Part shown: positions 45,556-56,911 of the stretch, piece after piece
Position numbering within the stretch: the first letter of the stretch is position 1
Layout: every line of letters starts with the position of its first letter
Origin: Colias croceus
Taxonomy: Eukaryota > Arthropoda > Insecta > Lepidoptera > Pieridae
Direction of reading: 5' to 3'
Assembly (NCBI RefSeq): GCF_905220415.1
Contig: NC_059548.1
Coordinates: forward strand, 1,924,501-1,988,500
DNA: 64,000 nucleotides
Translations under genes and position numbers: made by a program
Notes under the pieces: generated by a model
Databases searched by the model: none
Told to the model about the DNA's origin: nothing
What the model saw: only the letters and a program-made list of their open reading frames with translations

Positions 45556-47062
45556 CAAGAAGCTTATATCTAATACACTGGAGATTGCACTATGACCAAT
45601 AACTTGTAACAAGAAAATATGATCTAGAATGACGTCAATCATGTTTTTTGTCTCTTTCTGTTGAGTGACCACGCTGGTTTGTAAATTCAGGATTTTTCAA
45701 AATAGAAAAAACTAAAAATCATGGTCTATAAATAATAACGACAAAGGTATATTTTTAACAGTATTTATATTATAATATTATGGTCATACTTTATAGGTAC
45801 ATACAATTTTAATTGGTATAGAATGATAGTTTTAAACAACTTTTGGCTACAAAGCTTGGATATGAACCGATATATAGCATTAGCATCCTTTGTAAATAGA
45901 GGAAAGTTGTGATTTGCATCAGATGCTGTTTACCAAATTGTAAGCTACTCAGATCTTCTTTTGAAACGCGTTGCTTCGACTGGTCAATTTCAAGCCAAAA
46001 TCATCAAAGAAAAACTGTTTAGCGGCCTTGCACAAATTTCAGCTAACTTTACAAAGTTTATTTTTCAAAAGGTATTTTTTTCTGGGTCGTAATCCTCAGT
46101 AACCTTGATGGGCACATATATTTCTTTTTATTTTACTTTTGGAAAGCTGAAATACGTAAAACAAAAAAATATAAGGTAAGTTAAAAAAGTATAAATTTCA
46201 ATGTAAAAACGAACAATTTTATAACTACATGTGAGTGCAATACCGATGTCGTGTGTTGTTTCATTACTAGTAACAATCTTTAAAATGGTGTTCTAAATTT
46301 TCATCATAATATTGTTATTACAATATATTCTCCTCGCTATTCATAAAAACTCTTCATCATGGTTACCTTACTTGTTAAATTTGTTTATTGAAAACTTGTT
46401 GAAAAATGATAAAGTATTGGGGAAATAACAAATTTAACATGACTGCTTACTAAAATGATGCTAAATTAGACAATTTTTGCCATTGAAATGATTCTAAACA
46501 GGTAAATGCAGGAGTATTGAGGAATATTGTAAATAACGTAAATATACACTTGCCTGTGAAATTCTATGCCAGAATTCGGTGTCCAAACGCTTCTGCAATT
46601 TTGCACAATACAATGCATTCTTTATATTCGGAAAATATTCATTAAATAAGCAACAATATTAACTTAAATATTCGAAGCGACGCAATTTTTTTGACACACA
46701 TGCCATATTGACAAAGTGAGAGTTGCTACAATTTTATTATGGTGACTACCCATAATCAGCGAGTATCGCTTTTTAATAATTGGTTCAGATACTTATTTTA
46801 TTTAGCATAAATAATAATTGTTTCCTCCAACAATGCTTCTGAATGACGTTTTTGGCAATTTATCAACAAACTCATGTACAAAAACTAACCTTTTGCACAG
46901 AATATTACAGCATACATAGTAGCCTTGGGAAAACTTCGTATTAACAGTGGCAATACCAAGTTAGGTGTGAAAGTGATAAAAAACATGAACTGGGAAATAT
47001 TTTCTTGTTACACGTCAAATGTTCATACCGAAATCTCCAGTGTATTAGATATAAGCTTCTTG
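45556..47062. mobile_element. Non-autonomous hAT-like transposon, 1507 bp, intact ends
   Basis: The left end at 45556-45586 starts CAAGAAGCTTATATCTAATA and the right end at 47032-47062 is its exact reverse complement over 31 bp. The same eight bases, ATTTTATC, lie immediately outside each end (45548-45555 and 47063-47070). An 8-bp target duplication with CA-starting inverted ends is the pattern of the hAT superfamily. The 1.44-kb interior has no open frame of 60 codons or more, so it depends on a transposase from elsewhere. Perfect ends and perfect duplication suggest a recent insertion. Confidence 0.85.
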
Positions 47063-47134
47063 ATTTTATCATACGAATGAAAAGAAAGAAAGTGATAATA
47101 CTTGTATCAAAAAAGATCAAAAGAGTAGTTTTAA

Positions 47135-47309
47135 GGGCTGATTTTTCAATTCTTGGTTAAAACTTATTCATCGAATAACGTATTTAACTACCATTTCAAA
47201 AATGTATTCTAATTGTCCGTATATGACAGCTTACAGGTGACATTTTAAAATGTTCGTGTAATACTTTATTGGACGGATAAATTTTAACTAAGGATTGAAA
47301 TATCGGCCC
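47135..47309. mobile_element. MITE family M, copy 2
   Basis: GGGCTGATTTTTCAATTCTT to GGATTGAAATATCGGCCC, flanked by TAA on both sides (47132-47134 and 47310-47312). About 90% similar to the copy at 22563-22735. Confidence 0.75.
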
Positions 47310-47571
47310 TAAATGAACACGCGTAATGTCATGAGTAAAATATTCAGCCTAACAAGCATAACCATACAGCAAAAAAAATGCATTTTCCAGTCAGGTACCT
47401 ACTCTTTATTTATTAGAGCAAATAAGAAGCGAAACCTCCTCTAATCCCGCGAGAGGTAACAAGTATGTAATGCAGTGAACTGGCTTTGCCTTTTGTCTTC
47501 TATCTGAGCTCCCGCAGGCTTCTGGCGAGACGCCAGGAAGGGAGGAACAAGGGATAAGATCCTGCGTTTAA

Positions 47572-48110
47572 TATAAATTTTTGGAGCTTTAGATTGGAGC
47601 CCACATGAAAAAATTTACACGTTAATGATAGAGAAAATCCAACGCAAATTTTCAAGATGCCTTTTATCTTAGATATTATCCCTACTTATATCCATCCTTG
47701 TACGTAACGGGGATGGTTGGAATGGATACACTGGAGCTACGACGCGAGCGCGCGCTTATGGTTCATTATTATCTGCTGTTAAATAACAAAATTGACAATC
47801 TCGTGGCACTGGGGGCCTGTGGTGTGTGGGGGACCGAGCTGCTCCGTGCAGTGGCGCTCGCGTCCGCTGTTCGCGGAGAGCCTGCTCCGGACGCGAGCCG
47901 CTTGGAGTGCACCCACCCATCATGCACTCAATTTGTTAAATAAATTCTTACGTGCTAAATCTGAAGTGGACCTGTTTAATGTTAATATTGTATCGTTTGT
48001 CTCTAATTGTACCTTATTTTTAAGTCAATCTTTGTAATAATTGTTATCTTTGTGCGTGTTGGTATGTTTTGTACTGTAAGTCAAAGATGAATAAAGAAAT
48101 AAATAAATAG
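47572..48110 (+). pseudogene. LINE ORF2 C-terminal remnant and 3' tail
   Basis: One frame reads FGALDWSPHEKIYTLMIEKI then QRKFSRC (47574-47668), and after a frameshift another reads YYPYLYPSLYVTGMVGMDTL then ELRRERALMVHYYLLLNNKI (about 47674-47805). Both match the conserved C-terminal region of Jockey-like reverse transcriptases (W-S-P-x-x-x-x-I...I-E-x-I-Q-R-K-F, then L-E-x-R-R). The element ends near 48110 in an AATAAA-rich tail (GATGAATAAAGAAATAAATA). It is severely 5'-truncated and its frame is broken. The listed 81-codon frames at 47698 and 47792 are pieces of it. Confidence 0.7.
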
Positions 48111-49459
48111 TAAATAAAGTAAGTATTAATGGTAAAAGTAAAAGGCAACTGGTAACGGAGGATTTGTTGGTAAACATATTTTGTTAAGCAACATTTGATC
48201 AGCACTGTTGTTGGGATTTTTTTTTGTTGCTACTGGGACGAGAACTTGTCAGTAGGATAAGTTAGCTCTGCAGTATACTGGAAACTTTAATGCTGCAACA
48301 TGCTTTACACTTTGTTGAAATGTTGTCCTGAACATGTTAATAGCAACTGAACCGGAATATGTTAACTGCTGAACATATTTTATAGGGTAGGATATGAAAC
48401 ATATTTTATATATATAATAATACCTATATAATAGTATTTTATACAACTGCATTAGTCTTACTCATTGGTGGTAAAAAAATCGCTTTCTGCGTTGTTGCGC
48501 AATTTTTTAGACAGCAAAGCGAAATGATTTTAGACAACATAGGCGAAGCTGTTGGTGGAAATAATATAGTACTATCATAATATAACTCAATTCAATGATA
48601 AATGCGCGAATCCTCAACCTCCTGTAAATTGTGCCGACCAATAAGAAATTTGTGTACATAATAATATGTAACTTGTCAGCAAGTTATAGAGTTCAAATTT
48701 AATAAATTCCATTTTAAACTTATCGGCCATTTGCATTTTGCCTGCATCGTTTGCATTTTAATATGCCTTATCCCAGTAGCTTTAAATGAACGTATTATGA
48801 ATTATGAATTTATTGTTGCCTATTTTAAGAAGTTTATAACATATTTAATATTATAACAATGCTGAATTGTACAGAATTCATCTCTAAGAGACGGATTAAA
48901 AAGTATAATTTGCCTCCATAATTAATACGCCAGTGAAAATTACAAATGGCAATGAATAATTTACATCAAATCAATTCAATATGTGCCTTCATAAGACTAA
49001 TAAAATCTCATCTTAATTATAAATAAAGAAAATACATTTATTTTAGCTTATAATTAGGTACTTGCATTTATTTCTTTCATAGAAAGCAAGATGTGTTTTA
49101 CATGATAAAAATATCCCTTTTTCAATTCAACTTTTATCTATAACATAGAAAAATATCTATACATTTTATTTGAAAATCTATCAACGTATATTGGCGTGAA
49201 GCCAAGCTAACCTATCGCGAGGTCCAAGCTATGACCTTAGAACTTTCACGTCTTGTTTTTATTATATTTTCAATATTTGTATGAGCTTTTAAAGTTTATT
49301 TCATTTGTAATACAGTAAGGTAAGTACAGATAATACAGTTTAATAATGAAGAGTTTTGTTTCTATTATTAGACAAAATATTCTAATGATATTAAGTTTCA
49401 AAATATAATATACTATTCCATCTATTTATAATATAATATTATATTCCATATATTTATAT

Positions 49460-49515
49460 AATAATAATTATTATTATTAAATAATAATTTATTAATATAA
49501 TAATAATAATTTGTA
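49460..49515. repeat. ATA/TAA low-complexity tract
   Basis: Runs of ATAATAATAATTATTATTAT-type sequence in both phases; a simple repeat. Confidence 0.7.
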
Positions 49516-50277
49516 ATAGGAACTGTTGATTTTTCTTTTTTTCTCTTGAGTTTTTCCAATGAACGATGGTATATTTGTATAAAACTACGAAACTCCAATC
49601 TAGTTTCGGAGTTAATCTATTAAAAAGATATAATTTATTCTGAAATAGACTCACTAATAAGATACCCATTTATTCAAAAAACGTTACAAAAAGACAGGAG
49701 AATTTAAATACTCACTCTCATTGAATATTTTAAATCGCATAAAAGATATTATTTAACCAAAGGCATAACGGTGAAAAACTGAACGCGGTTCCAATACTGT
49801 GGTTGGAAATTCACGTATTTCCAAGTTGAATTATTAAATTGTGTAAAACGTCCGGAAATTTTATAGATGCTCAAAGACAAAACGATTTCATGAATATAGG
49901 TCAATGTCCAATCTATAAATCTTTGTGAATTATTCGAATTTGAGTGTATCAATAAAAGATATCGCTTAAAAAATGCAAATGGCGATCATCTTGGCTAAAT
50001 TTATTCTGAAATGTTTTAAAGCAGTTAAATTTGTTTTATTTTTGTCACGAGCTTACGAAAGGTTAAATAAAAAAAATTACTGTTGTGTCTCAAACACATT
50101 CGTTGATTAAAGAATTTGAAGGTTAAGCAAAGTCACGTGCGGTCAGATAATAGATGGGTGACCGTCACTAATATCTAACTGTTAGGTATATCAGTCTATT
50201 ATGCCTCAATTTATATCAAGTTAATTAAATATATTAATTACATATTCTAAAATTCTAAATCCTTTCGACTTCTAATA

Positions 50278-50364
50278 TACAGGGTTACAGGAAAAGTCGA
50301 TGTAGATCCGTTAAGGGCATGTAGTACCCTTATTTAACCCTTATTTAATCTAATTAACCCTGTA
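50278..50364. repeat. 87-bp unit with TACAGGGTTA inverted ends
   Basis: TACAGGGTTA at 50278-50287 and TAACCCTGTA at 50355-50364 are exact reverse complements. The interior has AGGG/CCCT pairs. It could be a very small MITE. Confidence 0.4.
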
Positions 50365-51270
50365 TACTATCGAATGAAGAATGTTTCAGAATTTAGTACC
50401 TATAGTTTGTACTACAGTGAGGAAAATCCCTTAACAAAGCAATCAGTAATAAAGTAACGTACCTCCAGTTCCCTTCTAACGACTTCCTAATTACCTTTTT
50501 ATGTGCAGCTGTAGTAAAAAAATACATTAAAGTGTTATTTACACTAAAAGAGCGAAGCGATATTTTGACCAATAATTTTATACATGAAGGAAATACATTA
50601 TGATTATTATGATATAGTCTCTCCTGGATTGCTAAGAAAGGAGCAATATGATACAAGGGCTTTTACTACTATTAATGAATAATATTTCATCGACGTAAAA
50701 GTTATAAAAATATGTGAGAAAATTAAGAGGTAGGTATACCTATTGATATTTATTTTCCAACAATTCTTAAGTAGAAGCTTCGAAAACAAACAAAAAACGG
50801 ATAGTTTAAATTTACAAGAAAATTTTAATTTCAATATAAAAATAACTAAATCTCTCAAAAATATCTCATAAATAAATCTATAGCATCGCTTCAACTGGCA
50901 GCAATCCTTAAGTACACCCGTCAAATAGCAAGTGAGATAAGGCTATCGACAGGAAATAGCCATGTCGTTGAAGGCTCTACAAACGAAATCGGATCCCTTT
51001 CTTCTCGCCGGATTTAATTCGTGATGTTTTCTTTACGATAATTGTGATTGAACTGCTCTGAATGCCTGATGGATTGATGCCAATGTACTTATCTTAATTG
51101 TGTAAAATGTACTAGTTCAAAGAGCCTATTACAGTATTAAAGAATATATGGACAATAAAAATCCATAGAGGGTTGTCGCGTAAAAACCACAGGACAGTTC
51201 TTTGGCATATTATGATAATAATGTTACATATTATGTATTTTGTAAAATTAAATTGTAAAACTGACATGAT

Positions 51271-51420
51271 TAAAAAGAGCAACTATTGAGTTTCTTGCCG
51301 GTTCTTCTCCGTAGATACTGCTTTCCGAATCGGTGGTAAATGTTAAAAATATGTATTGACGTATCAAAAGTGCTTCTAGAGGAAGTCTAATTGAATAAAT
51401 AAATGTTTGAGTTTGAGTTT
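51271..51420 (+). repeat. LINE 3' end, family K, copy 3 (longest)
   Basis: Reads AAAAAGAGCAACTATTGAGT, TTCTTGCCGGTTCTTCTCCG, GATACTGCTTTCCGAATCGG and ends with TTGAATAAATAAATG and the TTTGAG tail. This copy extends further 5' than the others and best defines the family. Confidence 0.65.
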
Positions 51421-51618
51421 TGTGTTTTGAGTGACGCTATGATCAAGGGAAAAGACTACTATTATGTACATATTACTAGTATTTTATAATTGACTTTCAA
51501 ATTATCAAATTGATAATAACTGAAAAATATGACACATAAACTATAACATCAAATTCTTAGCTACAATATTCCTGACTCTATCCACCAATGATAAACAAGA
51601 ACTACGACCAAAGACAAC

Positions 51619-51708
51619 CTTAGATATAAAATAATCGCAATCAAGTAATATACGAGATGCCTGTCTTTAACGTACTTCCTACTTGATTGCGATTATTTTA
51701 TATCTAAG
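51619..51708. repeat. 29-bp perfect inverted repeat, 32-base loop
   Basis: 51619-51647 (CTTAGATATAAAATAATCGC...) is the exact reverse complement of 51680-51708. The structure would form a stable RNA or cruciform hairpin. No promoter or coding context is visible. Confidence 0.7.
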
Positions 51709-52826
51709 CAGATATAATATTTTATCATTATATCTCCTCTTTTTTTCAGTTACGAGTATTTTCTTTAATGTAGCAAAATCATGAAGGTAACAATCTGCAC
51801 ACTCGTATCTTTATGATTGGTCAATATTCCCTGCGTTGTCATCTAATCTGCTGCATTTAAGACGTACCTAATAAGTAATAGAATGGATGGATGATCCCCA
51901 TGGTGCATGCACATGGTATTCATCCATCAATTATTGAACTTAGAACTGTTTATTTAATAAAGTACCTGAATGGGGAGTAAGCAACGATCAGTTAGAATAA
52001 TATGGCTTGGCTGGCAGCTTGGCTATGGTATTTGCTGACACCTGTATTTAAACTTATTGCATTTTCGAAGTGGATACATAAACTTTTGTTTATGGAAGTA
52101 CTGCCACAGAATATAATATAATAGTAACTGCTTTCATCACGATAATATTTTCCTTCAGTAAGTGTACATGTGGTCATGTGATGTAAAGAATAAGAATTGA
52201 AGTATCAATTTATATTTATTTATTAGCTTGTACCTCTATATAAGCTTATAAGTGTCGAACTCTTGAGTTTTGACTGAAGTTTGGTACTTTAGTTACTGAG
52301 TCACATTTGCATACCATACGATAAAATAAAGATATTATGATAGAAATTTATTCCATAATACAATAAGAATCAAATTATTACGCATGAAGGCGATAACTGA
52401 GTTACATAAAACAGTGTAAGAATAAGCAAACTGGACAGAATAACTCGACCGTTTTATTTTATTCCTACCTTTAACCCAATTTGCTCTCGTTATTTTGGAC
52501 ACAAATATAGGTATTATTATTATTATTGTATAGATAATAATTATATAGAAACGTAGTTATTTAAATATGTATAAAGAATTATTTCAATTAAACACAGTTC
52601 TCTTTATTAAAATGATAAACAAAGCTTTGTAGTTTATTACTTTTCAGTAAATAAATACAACATTCACAGAAATTTCATATAATTTCATCTGTACCAAAGT
52701 TTACTTAAATGTTATTGAATATTAATTGAAAATAGATTGATTTAATTTTCGTTAGAAAACTGAGAACATTTGTGAAGTTTATTAGAAGCATGATAGCGTC
52801 TGCGGTTTACTGTGCTAAATAATCAA
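51709..52826. other. AT-rich stretch, nothing recognised
   Basis: No supported gene. A short ATT microsatellite lies at 52511-52528. Confidence 0.5.
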
Positions 52827-53013
52827 TCTATACTAATATTATAAAGCTGAAGAGTTTGTTTGAATGCGCTAATCTCAGGAACAACTGGTCTGATTTGAAA
52901 AATTATTTCGGTGTTAGATAGCCCATTTATCAAGGAAGGCTATAGGCTACATATCATCATGCTAAGACCTACAGGAGCGGAGCAATGCGGGTGAAACCGC
53001 GGAGCACAGCTAG
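52827..53013 (+). mobile_element. Non-autonomous Helitron, family B, copy 6
   Basis: A|TCTATACTAATATTATAAAG to GAAACCGCGGAGCACAGCTAG|T. A near-consensus copy with both predicted host bases (A before, T after). Confidence 0.75.
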
Positions 53014-53355
53014 TTTATAATAAAGAAGATCTGTCCTTATATCATAAATGAAAAAATCTAAAAAAATATGACATTTAAAAGAAACATCTTATTTATCTAG
53101 GGCACATTTAATAGGCATCGTTAATTTCAGCGAGAGATCCCTGAGGAAATCTAAAACATATTGCTATGCGGTATTTAGTTAGCTTACAAAACGTACGGAT
53201 TTTTTCCGATGCAATCTTTGGGGATTCAAAATAGATTGTTCTCGAAATTGTATAACATTTTCTCGTTAAACGCTTGAAATGTGTCAGATTATGTATTACC
53301 GTAATGACAGAGTGGTTTTTTGAACGGAACTCGTAGGAGTAAAAAATATAAATTA

Positions 53356-53580
53356 CTAGCTTTCCGCCCGCGGCTTCGCCAGCGTTTTCAATGAAAAACC
53401 CCCCATAGTTCCCGTTCCCGTGAGATTTCCGGGATAAAACCTATCCTATGTACATAATTCAAGTTATCCTCTATATGTTTGCTTAATTTCATTGTAATCG
53501 GTTCAGTAGTATTTGCGCGAAAGAGTAGAAAACACACACACATACTCACAAACTTTCGCATTTATAACATTAGTAGGAAG
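53356..53580 (-). mobile_element. Non-autonomous Helitron, family D, fullest copy
   Basis: On the plus strand CTAGCTTTCCGCCCGCGGCT, GTTCCCGTTCCCGTGAGATT, then TAATCGGTTCAGTAGTATTT and ACACACACATACTCACAAAC, ending near CATTTATAACATTAGTAGG. The right (5') limit is approximate. Confidence 0.65.
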
Positions 53581-53864
53581 TAGGATAAAATGATACAACG
53601 GCAGAGGGTGATATTTCATTGAATTTAATAAAATTTCAAATTAATTTAGGAGCTGGAACATAAAGCGTGTCACTACTCTTAACTATCATTTATTTATATT
53701 TATGTGGGTGAATCTCTACCTTTTATATGGTGTAAATTCTTAGTAAAACGTCAAAGTAATTCGTTAAAACATTCAAGTCAACCCACATAAACAACATCAT
53801 ATGAAATAAATGATACGTACACAGTATCACTTTCATAATTGCTTATTTTTTCTCTTACAAGGCT

Positions 53865-53970
53865 GTAGACTACAGACAACACGCTGGCCAAGTGCGGTTA
53901 GCAGATGTCACATGTCGACGAAGTTTTGGCTCCTAGATACGGGTTTCTTCATGTTTTTCTTCACCAATAG
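53865..53970 (-). mobile_element. SINE fragment related to 61490-61808
   Basis: ACACGCTGGCCAAGTGCGGT, CAGATGTCACATGTCGACGA and GGTTTCTTCATGTTTTTC match the middle of the SINE at 61490-61808 read in the same direction. The tRNA-like head and tail are missing. Confidence 0.5.
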
Positions 53971-54315
53971 TAACAGTGATCATTTTTGTATTGTGCAATT
54001 TAGGTGCACATAATATGAAGTTATTTTATTTATTCGTTTATTTATCACTTTCACCTGTATGTTTGTATATAACCGACATGGTTGTATAATGTATGACGTA
54101 TATACGACTGCTTTAAACTAGATATTGATCCACTATAATGGACGGATATAAATCAAAATTTTATATAATTTTATGAAAGCGCCTTTTCTGGTTTCTTTTA
54201 AACTACACTAATTATTTTACCGCGACTTCCCAATTTAAATTAGAAGCTGAGCCACCAAAACACAGAATATAGATTTTAGTATACCTTATCCATATATTAT
54301 ATAAAACTCATACAT

Positions 54316-54527
54316 CTATATCAGTCATCTTTTTATATACAACTATAAAAAGGTGACTGATATAGTGATCTATCAACGCACAGCCCAAACCACTGGACGA
54401 ATCGGGCTGAAATTTGACATGCAGGTAGATGTTAGGACGTAGGCATCCGCTAACAAAGGATTTCCCGAAATTCTTGCGGGAACGGGGAAAAACGGGGATG
54501 CACGTACAAAGTCGTGGGCGGAAGCTA
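54316..54527 (+). mobile_element. Helitron-like element, family F, with 5' fold-back
   Basis: The 3' end AAAGTCGTGGGCGGAAGCTAG|T and the body (CAACGCACAGCCCAAACCAC, GGCTGAAATTTGACATGCAG, GATTTCCCGAAATTCTTGCG) are of the Helitron type. Its 5' part holds a 22-bp inverted repeat, 54316-54337 against 54344-54365, with one mismatch and a 6-base loop. Confidence 0.55.
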
Positions 54528-54616
54528 GTTCATAGATATAACCACATCAATTCATGCAAACTTTACATAGATGTGAAACTGAGTTAAACGCAAGCAAAGC
54601 AAGCAAACATATATAT

Positions 54617-55500
54617 AGGGTGTCCCAACAAGAACGCAAGTTTTAAATTTGGCGCCATTCGAAATGTCATTGTTTGACATTTCAACAAGTGTTATTTTTT
54701 TTTAGTAGAAGGTATAAGGTTAGTAAAAATGAAACGCTAAACGAAGGATCAACGCATTCTCATTGTAAAATTTGTGTTTTACCAAAATGGTGAAAGTTTT
54801 GCGGCTACAGTACGCAAATTGCGATCAAAGAAATTGCGATCAGTAAAAAGATTAATGAAAAAATTTGCTGAAACTGGGTCTGTTAGTGATGTAAAGACAA
54901 CAACGCGCCTTCGACCAGGTCGATCAACCGAAAATATCGCAGCTGTACGTGATGATGTCGCTCAAACTCCATCCATCTCAATTCAACACCGAGCTCAAAA
55001 AATTGGTGTTTCCGAATCCACTATGACGCGAATTTTGACGAAAGATATGCATCTTACATGCAGGAGGGGATGTGGTTTCAACAAGACGGTGCCACATGTC
55101 ATACAGCCAGAGAAACAATACAATTGCTGCATCAGTCATTTCCCAGTCGAGTTATTTCACGCTTTGGGGACCATAATTGGCCACCTAGATCATGCGCTTT
55201 AGGGGTTTTTTTGATATCGATGGTTTATGCGATTAAGTCGACGACGACTCAAGCCTTAAACGACGAAATTGGACGCTGCATTAATGAAATACCGCAGCAT
55301 TTATGTAAAACGGTCATTGAAAATTTCATTAAAAGATCGCGTATGTGCAAGCAAAGCCGCGGCGGCCATCTCCCTGATGTGTTGTTCCACACATAACCTC
55401 ATCTTGTCTACTTTACGATTTAATATAGATTTCACAATTTTTTTTTTAATATCTGCGTTTTATGTCAAATTTAAATCTTGCGTTCTTGTTGGGACACCCT
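54617..55500 (+). mobile_element. Internally deleted IS630/Tc1/mariner-type transposon
   Basis: Inverted ends AGGGTGTCCCAACAAGAACG + CAAG are identical for 24 bp and continue to about 35 bp with one mismatch. The element is 884 bp, shorter than the usual 1.2-1.5 kb, and the transposase has lost its centre. The flanks are TA-rich, so the TA target duplication cannot be placed uniquely. Confidence 0.8.
54729..55396 (+). pseudogene. Transposase of the IS630/Tc1/mariner type, broken
   Basis: The likely original ATG is at 54729, followed by an in-frame TAA at the fourth codon. The N-terminal part (FYQNGESFAATVRKL, then RSTENIAAVRDDVAQTPSIS and IGVSESTMTRILTKD) is the paired helix-turn-helix DNA-binding region. 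It then jumps, with a frame change near 55058, to MWFQQDGATCHTARETIQLL and RFGDHNWPPRSC, the part holding the second catalytic Asp (QQDGA). The region with the first catalytic Asp is deleted and the third (normally after PPRSCDL) is lost to a further change, PPRSCALG. The end RSRGGHLPDVLF is normal for the family. About 200 residues remain of roughly 345. It cannot code active transposase. Confidence 0.8.
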
Positions 55501-56141
55501 TTATATTACAAACGTGTCGCCTCATCAAAGGATATTGTTTTAGATTTCCAATTCGGAATAGTAATTATTTGGCGTACGTTTTGGCGAGATTTGTACCTAC
55601 ATTGAAAAGGGATAGGCTTCACTGATGATACTGCTTACAAATGAACTGATTTCATGGCTAGTTTTTAGTACATATGCTAGTAGTGTACACCGGCCTTATT
55701 TGTATTTTTTGTTTTGATTGTAGTTTAAAAAGCTCTATATAGAAAAAGACTCGTGTACCGAAAGTTAATCACGAAAAAATCGTTATTATTGTTTCTTTAT
55801 AACAAGAATTATAATATTATTGTAATTCCGAGATGTGCTATAAATAACAATTTTCTTGTTATTAAAATGTATATGATATGTGGGCATGAATTTATTTCTG
55901 TATTAATATCGGCATACAGAGAATTTTGTCAACCGTGAACTGTGGTAAGAGACCGCGTATGGCAAAATGAACGTTACAAAATTATCAACATATTACGTTA
56001 TGGACTGTATATGTACCTACTAGGAAACTACTTCATTTAAATTCAGTACTAGGAAATAATAATTTGAAAATGTGTATAATGTCTCTCGTCAAATGGACAT
56101 TAATTACTGATGAATTCAATTACAAAATACAATATATATAT
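55501..56141. other. AT-rich stretch, nothing recognised
   Basis: No supported gene; the frame at 55753-55938 has no motif. Confidence 0.5.
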
Positions 56142-56488
56142 TGTTAGACGTAACTTTTGATTTAATATTTTTGTGGATGAATAGTTGTCAAATGTCAATA
56201 TATAGTTGTCATTATTTCAAGTCTGAACATGCTTAACTGTCGAATACTATAAATTGCCGCTTTCCTTTGTCTCGTGGCGCATTCGTACGAATCGTGCCTA
56301 GGGGCTCGGACGTTGTTTATACGACGTTCGACCCAACTACCTTCACTTTGCTAATAGTCGTTGACTTGCTGCGTTTTGTTATCAACTACCTACATCAATT
56401 AGGTAGCTGTGTAGAATCGCAGTACATTCTTATTAAGTTATTACATTCAAATTAATATTTAACCCGGCCTCGCGTGTTACTTCTTAGA
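56142..56488 (+). repeat. 5' LTR of the TRIM-like element
   Basis: Contains a TATAAATTGCCGC-type TATA box candidate (about 56249) upstream of a GC-richer segment, as expected for the U3/R boundary. The 62-codon frame starting at 56267 recurs in the other LTR simply because the DNA is repeated. Confidence 0.75.
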
Positions 56489-56911
56489 TCAGAAGTGGGA
56501 TAGAATTCAAGCCTACACTTATTTAAATGTGTTTGAGTTTACGTAGTTTTGTAACGGCATACTGGCGTTTGTGTTTTTTCGTGCGTAGTGTAAAGTAAAA
56601 GTTTGTTACGTGGATTATTGTAACGGGAATGTAGTTCATCGAAGGAGTTGTGTGTGCTATCCGAACTGCGCCCTGCAGTCCGGGGTAGTTGAGCCTTCAT
56701 TTGTGTTAAGCGAACGTCGTGCCTATGTCACAAATGAGTAGGCGTTGTTCCCATGATACGCGAACGTAGTGCCTATGTCATGTGGATGTGATTGTTGTTC
56801 TGTAAGGTCAGTGTGGCCGAGGCAGGATGGTTGTGTAATCCCGAGATGAACTACCGTTGTAGTGTAATACGAGAAAAGGCGTACGAGGACGTACGATTGT
56901 CAGTATGGCCG

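Larger units (their letters stand above)
48111..51270. other. Long AT-rich stretch without recognised genes
   Basis: No supported gene. An ATA/TAA-rich low-complexity tract lies at about 49460-49515 and a small inverted-end unit at 50278-50364. Frames at 50393-50924 (minus) have no motifs. Confidence 0.5.
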
